DNA from: Flavobacterium keumense
GTDB lineage: Bacteria > Bacteroidota > Bacteroidia > Flavobacteriales > Flavobacteriaceae
Length of the DNA stretch: 64,000 nucleotides
Direction of reading: 5' to 3'
Assembly (NCBI RefSeq): GCF_029866485.1
Contig: NZ_CP092332.1
Span: 434,001-498,000, forward strand
Positions 34,378-43,535 of the stretch are shown here, piece by piece (positions within the stretch are counted from its first letter, which is position 1; the number at the start of each line of letters is the position of its first letter). The notes under the pieces are model-generated. The model worked only from the letters and a program-made list of their open reading frames with translations, was not told the DNA's origin and ran no database searches. A program made the position numbers and the translations under genes.

Positions 34378-34404
34378 AACTCCTTAAGAAATTAAGGAGT
34401 TTTT
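34378..34404 (+). terminator. terminator after tRNA-Ala
   Basis: Perfect 10-bp stem AACTCCTTAA/TTAAGGAGTT (34378-34387 with 34392-34401), a GAAA loop and a T run. Confidence 0.92.
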
Positions 34405-34450
34405 ATGTATCTGTCTTGTCCTGAAAAAAATTGACTAAAAATTAAGAATT

Positions 34451-35812
34451 ATGTCAAAAGTAAAAACCTCATTTTTCTGTCAAAACTGCGGTACGCAATA
34501 TGCCAAATGGCAAGGGCAATGCAATGCCTGTAAAGAATGGAATACCATTGCCGAAGAAATTGTTCAGAAACAAGAAAAAGTAGCTTGGAAAAGCGAACCG
34601 AAAGTTGCTGGAAAAGCACCCAAACCTTTGCGAATCAATGAAATCGACTCTACTCAAGAAATTCGACTAGACACAACTGACAACGAACTCAATCGCGTTT
34701 TAGGGGGCGGTATTGTTCCTGGATCTTTGATTCTTTTAGGCGGTGAACCGGGTATTGGAAAAAGTACACTTTTGCTTCAAATTTCCCTCAGTTTACCTTA
34801 TAAAACACTTTATGTTTCGGGTGAAGAAAGCCAAAAACAAATAAAAATGCGCGCGGAACGCATTACCCCAAACGGCGATAATTGTTACATCTTAACCGAG
34901 ACAAAAACTCAAAATATATTCAAGCAAATTGAAGCCATTCAACCTGAAATTGTCATCATTGACTCCATTCAAACGCTTCACACTGATTATATCGAATCCA
35001 CCCCAGGCAGTATTTCTCAAATTAGAGAAACTACAGCTGAGTTGATTAAATTTGCTAAAGAAACCAATATTCCTGTCATTTTAATTGGACATATTACCAA
35101 AGATGGTACCATAGCTGGGCCAAAGATTTTAGAACACATGGTTGATACCGTTTTGCAATTTGAAGGCGACCGAAATCATGTGTACCGCATTTTGCGTTCG
35201 CTAAAAAACCGATTTGGCTCTACTTCTGAAATTGGTATTTACGAAATGTTGGGCAGCGGCTTGCGCGAAGTGTCCAACCCATCTGAGATTTTGATTTCGC
35301 ACAAAGATGAAGAATTATCAGGAACTGCTATTGCTACTACCTTAGAAGGCATGCGACCTTTGATGCTCGAAATACAAGCTTTAGTAAGCACCGCTGTATA
35401 TGGAACACCCCAACGTAGCACGACGGGATACAATGCCAAAAGACTGAATATGATTTTGGCGGTTTTAGAAAAACGAGCTGGTTTCCGTTTAGGAGCCAAA
35501 GACGTTTTCTTAAACGTAACGGGCGGAATCTCTGTGGACGACCCCGCTATCGATTTAGCAGTTGTAGCGGCAATTTTGTCTTCCAATGAGGACATTCCTG
35601 TCAATAAAGATTTTTGTTTTGCTGGCGAAGTGGGTCTTTCAGGCGAAATTAGACCTGTGAACCGTGTGGATCAACGCATTCAAGAAGCGGAAAAATTAGG
35701 GTTTTCTACCATTTTTGTATCCAAGTACAACAAAATCGCATTGAAAAATCCCGGAATTAAAATTCGTCTAGTAGCTAAAATTGAAGATGTGGCAGGAGAA
35801 TTATTTGGGTAA
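34451..35812 (+). CDS. radA: DNA repair protein RadA
   Basis: A 453-residue hexameric helicase-like ATPase that extends heteroduplex DNA during recombination. The N-terminal C4 zinc finger uses C10, C13, C24 and C27. Walker A is GGEPGIGKS (97-105), and IVIIDSIQTL is Walker B. The RadA-specific KNRFGS motif follows HVYRILRSL. The C-terminal Lon-protease-like domain (about 280-453) includes GGISVDDPAIDLAVVAAILSS and GEVGLSGEIRPV and lacks the protease serine-lysine pair, as expected for RadA. Length is normal. It stands alone after the tRNA terminator. Confidence 0.97.
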   Translation: MSKVKTSFFCQNCGTQYAKWQGQCNACKEWNTIAEEIVQKQEKVAWKSEPKVAGKAPKPLRINEIDSTQEIRLDTTDNELNRVLGGGIVPGSLILLGGEPGIGKSTLLLQISLSLPYKTLYVSGEESQKQIKMRAERITPNGDNCYILTETKTQNIFKQIEAIQPEIVIIDSIQTLHTDYIESTPGSISQIRETTAELIKFAKETNIPVILIGHITKDGTIAGPKILEHMVDTVLQFEGDRNHVYRILRSLKNRFGSTSEIGIYEMLGSGLREVSNPSEILISHKDEELSGTAIATTLEGMRPLMLEIQALVSTAVYGTPQRSTTGYNAKRLNMILAVLEKRAGFRLGAKDVFLNVTGGISVDDPAIDLAVVAAILSSNEDIPVNKDFCFAGEVGLSGEIRPVNRVDQRIQEAEKLGFSTIFVSKYNKIALKNPGIKIRLVAKIEDVAGELFG

Positions 35813-35955
35813 AAAACAAGACTTAATACAATTAAAAAGACTTATCTGCCTCATAGCAGAAAACGAATCGTTAATAGCACGTTAATTATTACCATGTTCT
35901 TTTTATTATTCTGTAACTTTAAGTAAAACAGTATTTTAACTTAAAACAATGAATC

Positions 35956-36366
35956 ATGAAAAGACAAACTGGAATTTGGATTGACAGCTCAAAAGCTATT
36001 ATTGTTAGCCTAAACGGCAAAAAAGAAAGTATTACCGAAATTGATTCGACCATTGAAAACAAATCCTATCCTAATCGTGAAGGAAACAAAGGTACATTTT
36101 CAGGAAGTCATCACAGTGCTAGCGAAACCCAATTGAATAATCGTAAGAAAGAACAAACCAATTACTTTATGGACTCTATAATTGATTATATCAAAAGATC
36201 GGATGAATTGTATGTGTTTGGTCCTGCAAGTGCTAAAACCGAATTAAAAAAAAGAATCCAAACGGAGAAAATTATTGCGCCAGATAAACTAAAAGGTGTT
36301 GACACCTCTGATAAATTAACCATCAATCAGATTGTAGCCAAGGTTCGGAATTTCTATGATCAGTAA
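35956..36366 (+). CDS. eRF1 domain-3-like small protein (translational-machinery-protein-like)
   Basis: A 136-residue protein. It starts with QTGIWIDSSKAIIVSLNGKKE, matching the VVWIDHxEARI start of small eRF1-domain-like proteins. It ends with ELYVFGPASAKTELKKRIQTEKIIAPDKLKGVDTSDKLTINQIVAKVRNFY, matching their VGPGTAKxEL...GVETxDHxTDxQIVAxAR ending. The middle is Asn/Lys-rich and low in structure, with no GGQ motif, so it is not a release factor. Function is unknown; stress-related ribosome association has been proposed for relatives. It is monocistronic, ended by a bidirectional terminator at 36371-36403. Confidence 0.72.
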   Translation: MKRQTGIWIDSSKAIIVSLNGKKESITEIDSTIENKSYPNREGNKGTFSGSHHSASETQLNNRKKEQTNYFMDSIIDYIKRSDELYVFGPASAKTELKKRIQTEKIIAPDKLKGVDTSDKLTINQIVAKVRNFYDQ

Positions 36367-36370
36367 AATC

Positions 36371-36403
36371 AAAAAGGCTTCATTGTATAAATGAAGCCTT
36401 TTT
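36371..36403. terminator. bidirectional terminator between eRF1-like gene and lspA
   Basis: Perfect 14-bp stem AAAAAGGCTTCATT/AATGAAGCCTTTTT around a GTATA loop. With A and T runs at its ends it serves both convergent genes. Confidence 0.92.
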
Positions 36404-36423
36404 AAATTGAAAAATAAAATTAA

Positions 36424-37041
36424 CTATTCGTATTTATGAAATGCTTTTTTGTTAAAGAAAAGTAGAATCCCCACCCCTGTAGAAATAGCTACATCAGCTA
36501 CATTAAAGATGGCATTAAAAAAGGTAAATTCTTTTCCGCCCCAAATAGGCAACCACGAAGGCAAATTCCCTTGCCAAATAGGAAAATAAAACAGGTCAAC
36601 TACCTTACCATGAAACCAAGTACCATAGGGCTTGTTCGAAAACAAAGTCGCTACATTTTGTTGACTATCATCAAACGTTACCCCATAAAAAACGGAGTCT
36701 AAAATATTCCCGAAAGCACCTGCCATAATCAACGCAATGGCCACAATCAAATAGTTAGAACTGCGTCTTCTTTCAACCGAATCCCAAAGCCAGTACCCTA
36801 TTCCTGCTACAGCAAATAAACGAAATACGGTCAGTATTAATTTGCCGTACTCTCCCGGAATTCGTGTACCCCATGCCATTCCTTCGTTTTCAATGAAGTA
36901 AATTTTAAACCAAGAAAATACCTCCACTTCTTCACCCAAAATGAAGTTAGTCTTAATATAAATTTTAGACACCTGATCTACAACTAATACAAGTAGCACT
37001 AGTAGATAAGCGTTTCGTAATGATATTGATTTGTATTCCAT
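36424..37041 (-). CDS. lspA: lipoprotein signal peptidase
   Basis: A 205-residue inner-membrane aspartyl protease that cleaves the signal peptide of diacylglyceryl-prolipoproteins. Four helices are visible. The catalytic aspartates lie in GAFGNILDSVFYG and FNAIFNVADVAISTG, and VVDQVSKIYI and FIENEGMAWG are the other conserved boxes. An expanded loop between them (VATLFSNKPYGTWFHGKVVDLFYFPIWQGNLPSW) is typical of Bacteroidota LspA, making it longer than the E. coli enzyme (about 164). Start set at ATG 37041, four bases from a -7 box, so translation may be nearly leaderless. It follows the DksA-like gene on the same strand. Confidence 0.95.
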   Translation of the reverse strand: MEYKSISLRNAYLLVLLVLVVDQVSKIYIKTNFILGEEVEVFSWFKIYFIENEGMAWGTRIPGEYGKLILTVFRLFAVAGIGYWLWDSVERRRSSNYLIVAIALIMAGAFGNILDSVFYGVTFDDSQQNVATLFSNKPYGTWFHGKVVDLFYFPIWQGNLPSWLPIWGGKEFTFFNAIFNVADVAISTGVGILLFFNKKAFHKYE

Positions 37042-37045
37042 GGCG

Positions 37046-37053
37046 CAAAAGTA
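37046..37053 (-). promoter_or_regulatory. -7 box (TACTTTTG) for lspA, nearly leaderless
   Basis: TAnnTTTG match ending 4 nt before the lspA start codon at 37041. If used, the mRNA would begin at or beside the AUG; lspA could also be read from the ileS/DksA-like transcript. Confidence 0.5.
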
Positions 37054-37142
37054 ACTAATTTCCAAAAATAAAAATTCCAAATTCCAGCTTTTCTAATCAG
37101 AAATTTTGGAATTTGGAATAGTACAAATACTCTCTGTGTTGT

Positions 37143-37523
37143 TTATCGTTGCATATTTTTTGCTTCGATACTCATCGTAGCGTGAGGCACAATCAATAAG
37201 CGTTCTTTGCTAATTAATTTTCCAGTTACTTTACACACTCCGTAGGTTTTATTTTCAACACGGAAAAGCGCATTTTTCAAGTCACGAATGAACTTTTCTT
37301 GACGAATGGCTAATTGTGAATTGGCTTCTTTAGACATGGTTTCGCTACCTTCTTCAAACGCTTTGAATGTTGGAGACGTATCGTCTGTTCCATTATTCAA
37401 ATCATTCATATAAGCGCTCTTAATCAAGTCCAAATCTTCTTGAGCTTTTACTATCTTTTTTTGAATTAATTCTTTAAATTCTGCTAAATCTGCATCTGAG
37501 TATCTTGCAATTTCATCTACCAT
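37143..37523 (-). CDS. TraR/DksA family protein lacking the zinc cysteines
   Basis: A 126-residue coiled-coil protein. The N-terminal helical hairpin (about 10-95) includes LAEFKELIQKKIVKAQEDLDLIK and a DDTSPTFKAFEEGSETMSKEA turn. The C-terminal DksA-type finger reads YGVCKVTGKLISKERLLIVPHATMSIEAK. Only one cysteine remains of the usual four, so zinc is not bound by the standard site. This form is common in Bacteroidota. DksA relatives act in the secondary channel of RNA polymerase. The gene sits between ileS (8 nt upstream) and lspA, the usual order in this group. Confidence 0.92.
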   Translation of the reverse strand: MVDEIARYSDADLAEFKELIQKKIVKAQEDLDLIKSAYMNDLNNGTDDTSPTFKAFEEGSETMSKEANSQLAIRQEKFIRDLKNALFRVENKTYGVCKVTGKLISKERLLIVPHATMSIEAKNMQR

Positions 37524-37531
37524 GACTCAAT

Positions 37532-40500
37532 CTATTTAGTGATTATTATTTTTGTTTTTATATCATCAAATTCTATTTCTAAGCCGTTGACTACTTCATT
37601 TTCAAAAACCAAACTTTCGGTTAAAGTTTCTGACTTGATATAGTCTTCGTTTGCTAACACTGCTTCTTGTAATTCAGCATTGTGTTGTAACGTCACTTTA
37701 ATTTTATCTGTTACCTCAAAACCTGAATCCTTACGGATGTTTTGGATTCGGTTGACCAATTCTCTTGCAATACCTTCTTGCTTCAATTCTGCCGAAATGG
37801 TGATGTCTAACGCCACTGTAATTCCGTTAGAATTAGCCACTAACCAACCCTCAATATCTTGCGATGTAATTTCTACATCTTCTATAGTTAAAGATACAGT
37901 ATTTCCGGCAATAACAATAGCTATACTTCCTTCACGTTCCAATTCGTTGATTTGATCTGGCGAAAATCCTTGTATCTCTTTAGAAATCAAGCCCATATCT
38001 TTACCAAAACGAGGTCCTAACGTCTTGAAATTAGGCTTAATTTGTTTCACCAAAATCCCTGAAGCATCGTCTAAAAGCACTACTTCTTTCACGTTTACTT
38101 CGGCTTTTATTAAGTCTGATACTGCTTCGATTTCGGCTCTCTGATTGTTGTCAAGTACCGGAATCATTACCTTTTGCAATGGTTGACGCACTTTAATCAT
38201 CTCTTTTTTACGAAGAGATAATACCAATGATGAAATCGTTTGTGCTTTTTGCATTTTGCTTTCCAACGATTTATCAACAAAGTTTTCAACGTGTTCTGGA
38301 AATTTTGCCAAATGTACACTCTCAAATCCTTCTGAATGTGTTGCCTGTGTTAAGTCTTTGTATAATTTGTCCATATAAAATGGCGCAATTGGAGCAGCCA
38401 ATTTACTTATGCTTAACAAACAAGTGTATAAAGTTTGATAAGCCGCGATTTTATCTTGGGCATACTCTCCTTTCCAAAAACGTCTTCTACACAAACGAAC
38501 GTACCAGTTACTCAAGTTTTCCTGAACAAATTCAGAAATCGCTCGAGCTGCTTTGGTTGGCTCATAATCAGCATACGCTTCGTCAACTACCTGAACTAAA
38601 GTGTGTAGTTCGGATAAAATCCAACGGTCAATTTCTGGTCGCTCCGCCAAAGGAATTTCCGCTTCTGAATACGTAAATCCATCAATGTTAGCATATAAAG
38701 CAAAGAAAGAATAAGTGTTGTAAAGTGTTCCAAAGAATTTTCTACGCACCTCAGCCACCCCTTCAATATCAAATTTCAAGTTATCCCAAGGATTCGCATT
38801 GGATATCATGTACCAACGAGTTGCATCTGGACCGTATTCTTTCAAAGTTTCAAAAGGATCAACGGCATTCCCTAAACGTTTTGACATTTTCTGTCCGTTT
38901 TTGTCCAATACCAATCCGTTAGAAACCACATTTTTATACGCGATTTTGTCAAAAACTAAAGTTCCAATAGCGTGTAAGGTATAGAACCAACCACGGGTTT
39001 GATCGACTCCTTCAGCAATAAAATCAGCTGGAAACGATTTATTTTGGTCAATCAACTCTTTATTTTCAAATGGATAATGCCATTGAGCATACGGCATGGC
39101 GCCTGAATCAAACCAAACGTCAATCAAATCGCTTTCGCGTTGCATTGGTTTTCCTGAAGCCGAAACCAAAGTGATTTCGTCCACTACATTTTTGTGCAAG
39201 TCAATCAAATCATAATTAGATTCCGACATGTTTCCAATCTCAAAACCAGCAAACGGATTTGTTTTTTGGAAACCCGCCTGAATTGATTTTTCAATTTCGT
39301 GGTACAATTCTTCTACCGAACCAATCAAGATTTCTTCTTGTTTGTCTTCAGTTCTCCAAATTGGCAACGGAATTCCCCAATATCTAGAACGGGATAAATT
39401 CCAATCGTTAGCATTTTTCAACCAGTTCCCAAAACGACCTTCTCCAGTCGCTTTTGGCTTCCAGTTGATGGAATCGTTCAAGTCAAACATACGGTCACGC
39501 ACTTCGGTAATCTTGATGAACCAAGAATCCAAAGGGTAGTATAAAATAGGCTTATCCGTTCTCCAACAATGTGGGTAACTGTGAACGTATTTCTCTACTT
39601 TGAACGCCTTATTTTCTTCTTTTAACTGAATGGCAATTTCCACATCGGCAGAACGCTCTGGTGCTTCGCCTTCATTATAGTATTCGTTTTTAACGTATTT
39701 ACCAGACAAATCCCCTAGTCCATTGACAAATTTACCTTGTAAATCCACCAAAGGAACTGGCGTACCATTTTCGTCTAAGACTAACATTGGTGGCACTTCT
39801 GGAGACGCTTCTTTGGCTACTTTAGCATCATCTGCACCAAATGTAGGCGCGGTATGTACAATTCCTGTTCCGTCTTCGGTAGTAACGAAATCTCCTGCAA
39901 TTACTCTAAACGCATTTTCTGGGTTTTGATACGGCAAAGCCAAAGGCATCAATTGCTCGTAACGAATTCCAACCAAGTCCGCTCCTTTGGCTTCCGCCAA
40001 AATTTGAAATGGAATTTTCTTATCTCCTGCTTTGAAATTTTCAAAATCAGCAGCTTCTGCCGATTCGAAAAACGTTTTGCCAAATTGTTTTCCCACCAAG
40101 TTTTTAGCCAAAATGACATTCGTTGGTAAGAACGTATATTGATTGAAGGTTTTCACCAACACATAATCAATTTTTGGACCTACAGTCAAAGCGGTATTCG
40201 ATGGCAAAGTCCAAGGAGTAGTCGTCCAAGCCAAAACATGAATGTCTCCAAATCCTTGTAAAAAACTCGGCAACGATTCGGGTTTGGTCTTGAATTGCGC
40301 CACAATCGTTGTATCAGTTACATCGCGGTACGAACCTGGTTGATTCACCTCGTGCGAAGACAATCCTGTCCCCGCTTTTGGTGAGTACGGCTGAATAGTG
40401 TAACCTTTGTACATCAAATCCTTGTTGTAGATTTGTTTCAACAACCACCACACGGTTTCCATGTATTTAGGTTTGTACGTCACATACGGATCGTTCATAT

Positions 40501-40933
40501 CAACCCAATACCCCATTTTTTCCGTTAGGTCGTTCCAAACATCCGTATAGCGCATCACGGTGCGTTTGCAGGCCTCGTTGTATTCTTCTACGGTGATGGT
40601 TTTACCAATGTCTTCTTTAGTAATTCCCAATTCTTTTTCAGTACCCAATTCAACCGGTAAACCGTGGGTATCCCAACCTGCTTTACGCTTTACTTGGAAT
40701 CCTTTTTGAGTTTTATAGCGACAAAAAATATCTTTAATAGCACGTGCCATCACGTGGTGAATTCCTGGTAAGCCATTTGCCGAAGGCGGCCCCTCAAAAA
40801 ACACGTACGGCGGATTCCCTTCACGGGTAGTTACCGTTTTCTCAAATATCGTTTCTTTCTTCCAAAAATCCAGCACCTCTTCTGCCGATTTTGGCAAGTC
40901 AAGTCCTTTGTATTCAGTAAATTTTGTGCTCAT
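37532..40933 (-). CDS. ileS: isoleucine--tRNA ligase
   Basis: A 1133-residue class Ia synthetase that attaches isoleucine to tRNA-Ile and edits valine. The HIGH region is GLPGIHHVMARA (GIHH at 57-60), the editing domain contains WTTTPWTLPSN, GTGIVHTAPTFGADD lies before the return to the core, and the KMSKR loop is NGQKMSKRLGN (about 682-686). The long C-terminal anticodon-binding region (about 730-1133) includes VRQPLQKVMIP. The length is the eukaryote-like IleRS type often linked to mupirocin tolerance, though that is not shown here. It is followed at 8 nt by the DksA-like gene. Confidence 0.97.
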   Translation of the reverse strand: MSTKFTEYKGLDLPKSAEEVLDFWKKETIFEKTVTTREGNPPYVFFEGPPSANGLPGIHHVMARAIKDIFCRYKTQKGFQVKRKAGWDTHGLPVELGTEKELGITKEDIGKTITVEEYNEACKRTVMRYTDVWNDLTEKMGYWVDMNDPYVTYKPKYMETVWWLLKQIYNKDLMYKGYTIQPYSPKAGTGLSSHEVNQPGSYRDVTDTTIVAQFKTKPESLPSFLQGFGDIHVLAWTTTPWTLPSNTALTVGPKIDYVLVKTFNQYTFLPTNVILAKNLVGKQFGKTFFESAEAADFENFKAGDKKIPFQILAEAKGADLVGIRYEQLMPLALPYQNPENAFRVIAGDFVTTEDGTGIVHTAPTFGADDAKVAKEASPEVPPMLVLDENGTPVPLVDLQGKFVNGLGDLSGKYVKNEYYNEGEAPERSADVEIAIQLKEENKAFKVEKYVHSYPHCWRTDKPILYYPLDSWFIKITEVRDRMFDLNDSINWKPKATGEGRFGNWLKNANDWNLSRSRYWGIPLPIWRTEDKQEEILIGSVEELYHEIEKSIQAGFQKTNPFAGFEIGNMSESNYDLIDLHKNVVDEITLVSASGKPMQRESDLIDVWFDSGAMPYAQWHYPFENKELIDQNKSFPADFIAEGVDQTRGWFYTLHAIGTLVFDKIAYKNVVSNGLVLDKNGQKMSKRLGNAVDPFETLKEYGPDATRWYMISNANPWDNLKFDIEGVAEVRRKFFGTLYNTYSFFALYANIDGFTYSEAEIPLAERPEIDRWILSELHTLVQVVDEAYADYEPTKAARAISEFVQENLSNWYVRLCRRRFWKGEYAQDKIAAYQTLYTCLLSISKLAAPIAPFYMDKLYKDLTQATHSEGFESVHLAKFPEHVENFVDKSLESKMQKAQTISSLVLSLRKKEMIKVRQPLQKVMIPVLDNNQRAEIEAVSDLIKAEVNVKEVVLLDDASGILVKQIKPNFKTLGPRFGKDMGLISKEIQGFSPDQINELEREGSIAIVIAGNTVSLTIEDVEITSQDIEGWLVANSNGITVALDITISAELKQEGIARELVNRIQNIRKDSGFEVTDKIKVTLQHNAELQEAVLANEDYIKSETLTESLVFENEVVNGLEIEFDDIKTKIIITK

Positions 40934-41037
40934 GGTATGCTTTTCTAAATCGAGTTGCGAAAGTAGTGAATATTAGTAAATAGGCAAAAGCGAAAAGGCA
41001 AAAGTTATTGATGCTACTTTAAGATAGAAAATCCAAC

Positions 41038-41108
41038 ACTAATTTCACAGATTAGCACAGATGACATACTACATCTGAGAAATTTGTGCAAATTCGTCAA
41101 ATTCGTGT
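41038..41108. repeat. intergenic imperfect inverted repeat between recO and ileS
   Basis: A TTTCACAGATTAGCACAGATG block faces CATCTGAGAAATTTGTG across ACATACTA, giving an imperfect stem. It is followed by two near-copies of AAATTCGT (41087-41107). It is the kind of CACAGATT/TTCGTG hairpin repeat often seen between flavobacterial genes. Confidence 0.6.
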
Positions 41109-41113
41109 TTCTT

Positions 41114-41827
41114 TTACGCAAAAACTTCCTTTAACACCTCCAAGGATTTCGGTTTTCTAAAGCCGTCCAAGTGATAGCTGTAATATTCCATTAGGATTTT
41201 CAAGAGGATTTGTCTTTCAATCACATGAAAAATCTTTTGATCCGAATCCCATTTTAAGTCAATCAGTTTTTTAAACAAAAGGGTTTCGTGTTCGGTTAGC
41301 GAACTCACCGCATGAAAAGGAGAAAAAACACCTTCTACCAATTCGAAAAAAGCTCGATCCCTGTTAGTCACATCAGGATAGAAACCAAAATATTTGGTCA
41401 TTTCGAGTAATAAAATTAAATGAAAATTAGCCGTTTCATTGTGGTTATCGAGCCACTGCAAAGCCGTTTCTATAAACGTAAAAAGCGCTTCGTTTTTTTC
41501 TTCTTCGTGTATGGAATGGTGCAAAATCTCCGATACAAATAACACAATCGTACTTTTAACAATGTCGGTATGAATCGAATGAAAAGGCGTGGCAATTTTA
41601 ATTTCTTTAAAATTTTCCAAAGTACCTTTGTTCTTATGCACCGCTTCGATTTCCAAAATACTCAAAGGCTGGAAATAGGCAATTTTTTGATTCGATTTTC
41701 GAGATGAAAAAGCATCCCGAACAAAATAGGATTTCAAACCATGCGTCAGGGTAAAGCATTTCACAATCAGGCTTTTTTCCTGAAATTTTAATGCCGAAAT
41801 AACAATCGCTTTGGTTTTGACTTGCAT
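41114..41827 (-). CDS. recO: DNA repair protein RecO
   Basis: A 237-residue RecO that helps load RecA with RecR and RecF. The N-terminal OB-fold (about 1-80) begins MQVKTKAIVISALKFQEKSLIVKCFTLTHGLKSYFVRDAF. The helical C-terminal domain has the LLLEMTKYFGFYPD segment, with the zinc-finger cysteines found in some RecOs absent here, as in other Bacteroidota. A strong -7 box sits at 41846-41853, between the gene and the gdhA terminator, so recO has its own promoter. The gap to ileS (180 nt) holds repeats, and readthrough is possible. Confidence 0.93.
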   Translation of the reverse strand: MQVKTKAIVISALKFQEKSLIVKCFTLTHGLKSYFVRDAFSSRKSNQKIAYFQPLSILEIEAVHKNKGTLENFKEIKIATPFHSIHTDIVKSTIVLFVSEILHHSIHEEEKNEALFTFIETALQWLDNHNETANFHLILLLEMTKYFGFYPDVTNRDRAFFELVEGVFSPFHAVSSLTEHETLLFKKLIDLKWDSDQKIFHVIERQILLKILMEYYSYHLDGFRKPKSLEVLKEVFA

Positions 41828-41845
41828 GTATTAAATATTGGTTCA

Positions 41846-41853
41846 CAAATATA
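41846..41853 (-). promoter_or_regulatory. -7 box (TATATTTG) for recO
   Basis: TAnnTTTG match on the minus strand 18 nt upstream of recO, between its start and the gdhA terminator. Confidence 0.62.
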
Positions 41854-41877
41854 GCATACTCTACCGCACAAACTAAA

Positions 41878-41910
41878 AAAACCTTCTCCCGAAAATCGAA
41901 AGAAGGTTTT
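41878..41910 (-). terminator. terminator after gdhA
   Basis: Perfect 10-bp stem AAAACCTTCT/AGAAGGTTTT with a 13-nt loop, followed by T on the minus strand. Confidence 0.9.
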
Positions 41911-41930
41911 TAGCATTTGAATTAATAGTC

Positions 41931-43274
41931 TTATACCACCCCTTGTGCCAGCATGGCATCCGCCACTTTTACAAATCCAGCGATATTGGCTCCTTTTACA
42001 TAATTTACATACCCATCTTCCTCTGCACCATATTTTTTACATTGATTGTGAATGCCTACCATAATTTCTTTTAATCGCGCATCGACTTCCTCGCTCGTCC
42101 AGTTCAAACGAATGGAATTTTGCGTCATTTCTAAACCAGAAGCCGCAACTCCACCCGCATTAGCAGCTTTACCTGGAGCAAAAAGCACTTTGTTTTCTAG
42201 GAACAATTTAATTGCTTCTAGAGTACACGGCATATTGGCCGCCTCGGTTACACAAATGACACCGTTAGCAATTAAATTTTTAGCATCTTGCTCGTTCAAC
42301 TCGTTTTGAGTCGCACATGGAATCGCAATATCTACTTTAGCTTCCCAAGGACTTTTGCCTTTGTGGAACTCAGCATTAGGATATTTCTCTAAATAGGCTT
42401 CGGCTTTGTTATCGCCACGCGCTCTCATTTCAAGCATAAAATCGATTTTATCGCCTGAGATTCCATCTTTATCATAAATATACCCGTCAGGACCTGAAAT
42501 GGTCACAACTTTTCCACCTAATTCATTCACTTTCAAAGCAACTCCCCAAGCCACGTTTCCAAAACCTGAAATCGCTACGGTTTTCCCTTTGATATCCTGG
42601 CCAATGGTACGCAACATTTGCTCTGTAAAATACACTACACCGTATCCTGTTGCTTCTGGACGAATTAACGATCCTCCGTAAGCCAATCCTTTTCCGGTTA
42701 ATACTCCCGTAAATTCATTGCGAATGCGTTTGTATTGTCCAAATAAGTAGCCAATTTCTCTTGCTCCTACTCCGATATCTCCCGCAGGAACATCCAAGTC
42801 AGGTCCAATATGGCGACACAATTCTGTCATAAACGATTGACAGAAACGCATGATTTCACTATCCGATTTTCCTTCTGGATCAAAATCAGAACCTCCTTTT
42901 CCACCACCCATTGGTAGTGTGGTCAAACTGTTTTTGAATACTTGTTCGAAAGCCAAGAATTTCAAAACTGATAAGTTCACGGTATGATGAAAACGAATTC
43001 CGCCTTTGTATGGCCCAATAGCCGAGTTCATTTGGATTCTGAATCCACGATTTACAATAATTTCTCCTTTATCATCTACCCATGGCACTCTAAAAATGAT
43101 CGAACGCTCTGGCTCGGCGATACGAAGTAATATATTTTTCCCGTCGTATTTTTTTCGTTCGGAGATAAACGGAATTACTGTTTCAGCAAATTCTCTAACG
43201 GCTTGAATGAATTCGGGTTCGTTTGGATTTTTGGCTTCTACCAAAGCCATAAATTGATTTATTTTTTCTTCCAT
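41931..43274 (-). CDS. gdhA: NADP-specific glutamate dehydrogenase
   Basis: A 447-residue hexameric enzyme that assimilates ammonia by reductive amination of 2-oxoglutarate. Motifs are GPYKGGIRFHHTVNLSVLKFLAFEQVFKNSLTTLPMGGGKGG, which includes the catalytic lysine region. PAGDIGVGAREIGYLFG follows, and the Rossmann segment is GFGNVAWGVA. The length and KGGSDFDP wording are those of the small hexameric NADP-type enzyme. Start set at 43274 (MEEKINQFM); a codon-3 upstream Met at 43283 is a possible alternative. It has a -7 box at 43354-43361 about 80 nt upstream and its own terminator. Confidence 0.96.
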   Translation of the reverse strand: MEEKINQFMALVEAKNPNEPEFIQAVREFAETVIPFISERKKYDGKNILLRIAEPERSIIFRVPWVDDKGEIIVNRGFRIQMNSAIGPYKGGIRFHHTVNLSVLKFLAFEQVFKNSLTTLPMGGGKGGSDFDPEGKSDSEIMRFCQSFMTELCRHIGPDLDVPAGDIGVGAREIGYLFGQYKRIRNEFTGVLTGKGLAYGGSLIRPEATGYGVVYFTEQMLRTIGQDIKGKTVAISGFGNVAWGVALKVNELGGKVVTISGPDGYIYDKDGISGDKIDFMLEMRARGDNKAEAYLEKYPNAEFHKGKSPWEAKVDIAIPCATQNELNEQDAKNLIANGVICVTEAANMPCTLEAIKLFLENKVLFAPGKAANAGGVAASGLEMTQNSIRLNWTSEEVDARLKEIMVGIHNQCKKYGAEEDGYVNYVKGANIAGFVKVADAMLAQGVV

Positions 43275-43353
43275 CTTTAGCACTAAATTTAGGTCAATAC
43301 AATTGATTTTAAGTTCAAATCGGTTTTTAAGAAATCGATTTCGTAACTACAAA

Positions 43354-43361
43354 CAAAGATA
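43354..43361 (-). promoter_or_regulatory. -7 box (TATCTTTG) for gdhA
   Basis: TAnnTTTG match on the minus strand about 80 nt upstream of gdhA. The remaining gap to 43535 is AT-rich and shows no gene. Confidence 0.55.
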
Positions 43362-43535
43362 GATGTAATTGAAGAATAAATCCACGCTATTTAACGAGTT
43401 TTTTTGCAGATTTATCGTTTTAACAAGCTATTTTAAAGAAATTTACATTTACAATAATAAAATTTACGAAAACGATATAGTTTTCGCAATTTTTACATCA
43501 AAAACAATTGTTTTCTTATAAGAGAAGAAAATAGA

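Noticed and set aside
41038..41108. Gap between recO and ileS as a T-box riboswitch controlling ileS.
   Set aside because: It is downstream of recO and upstream of ileS on the minus strand but shows only a repeat-type hairpin; no T-box sequence or antiterminator was found.
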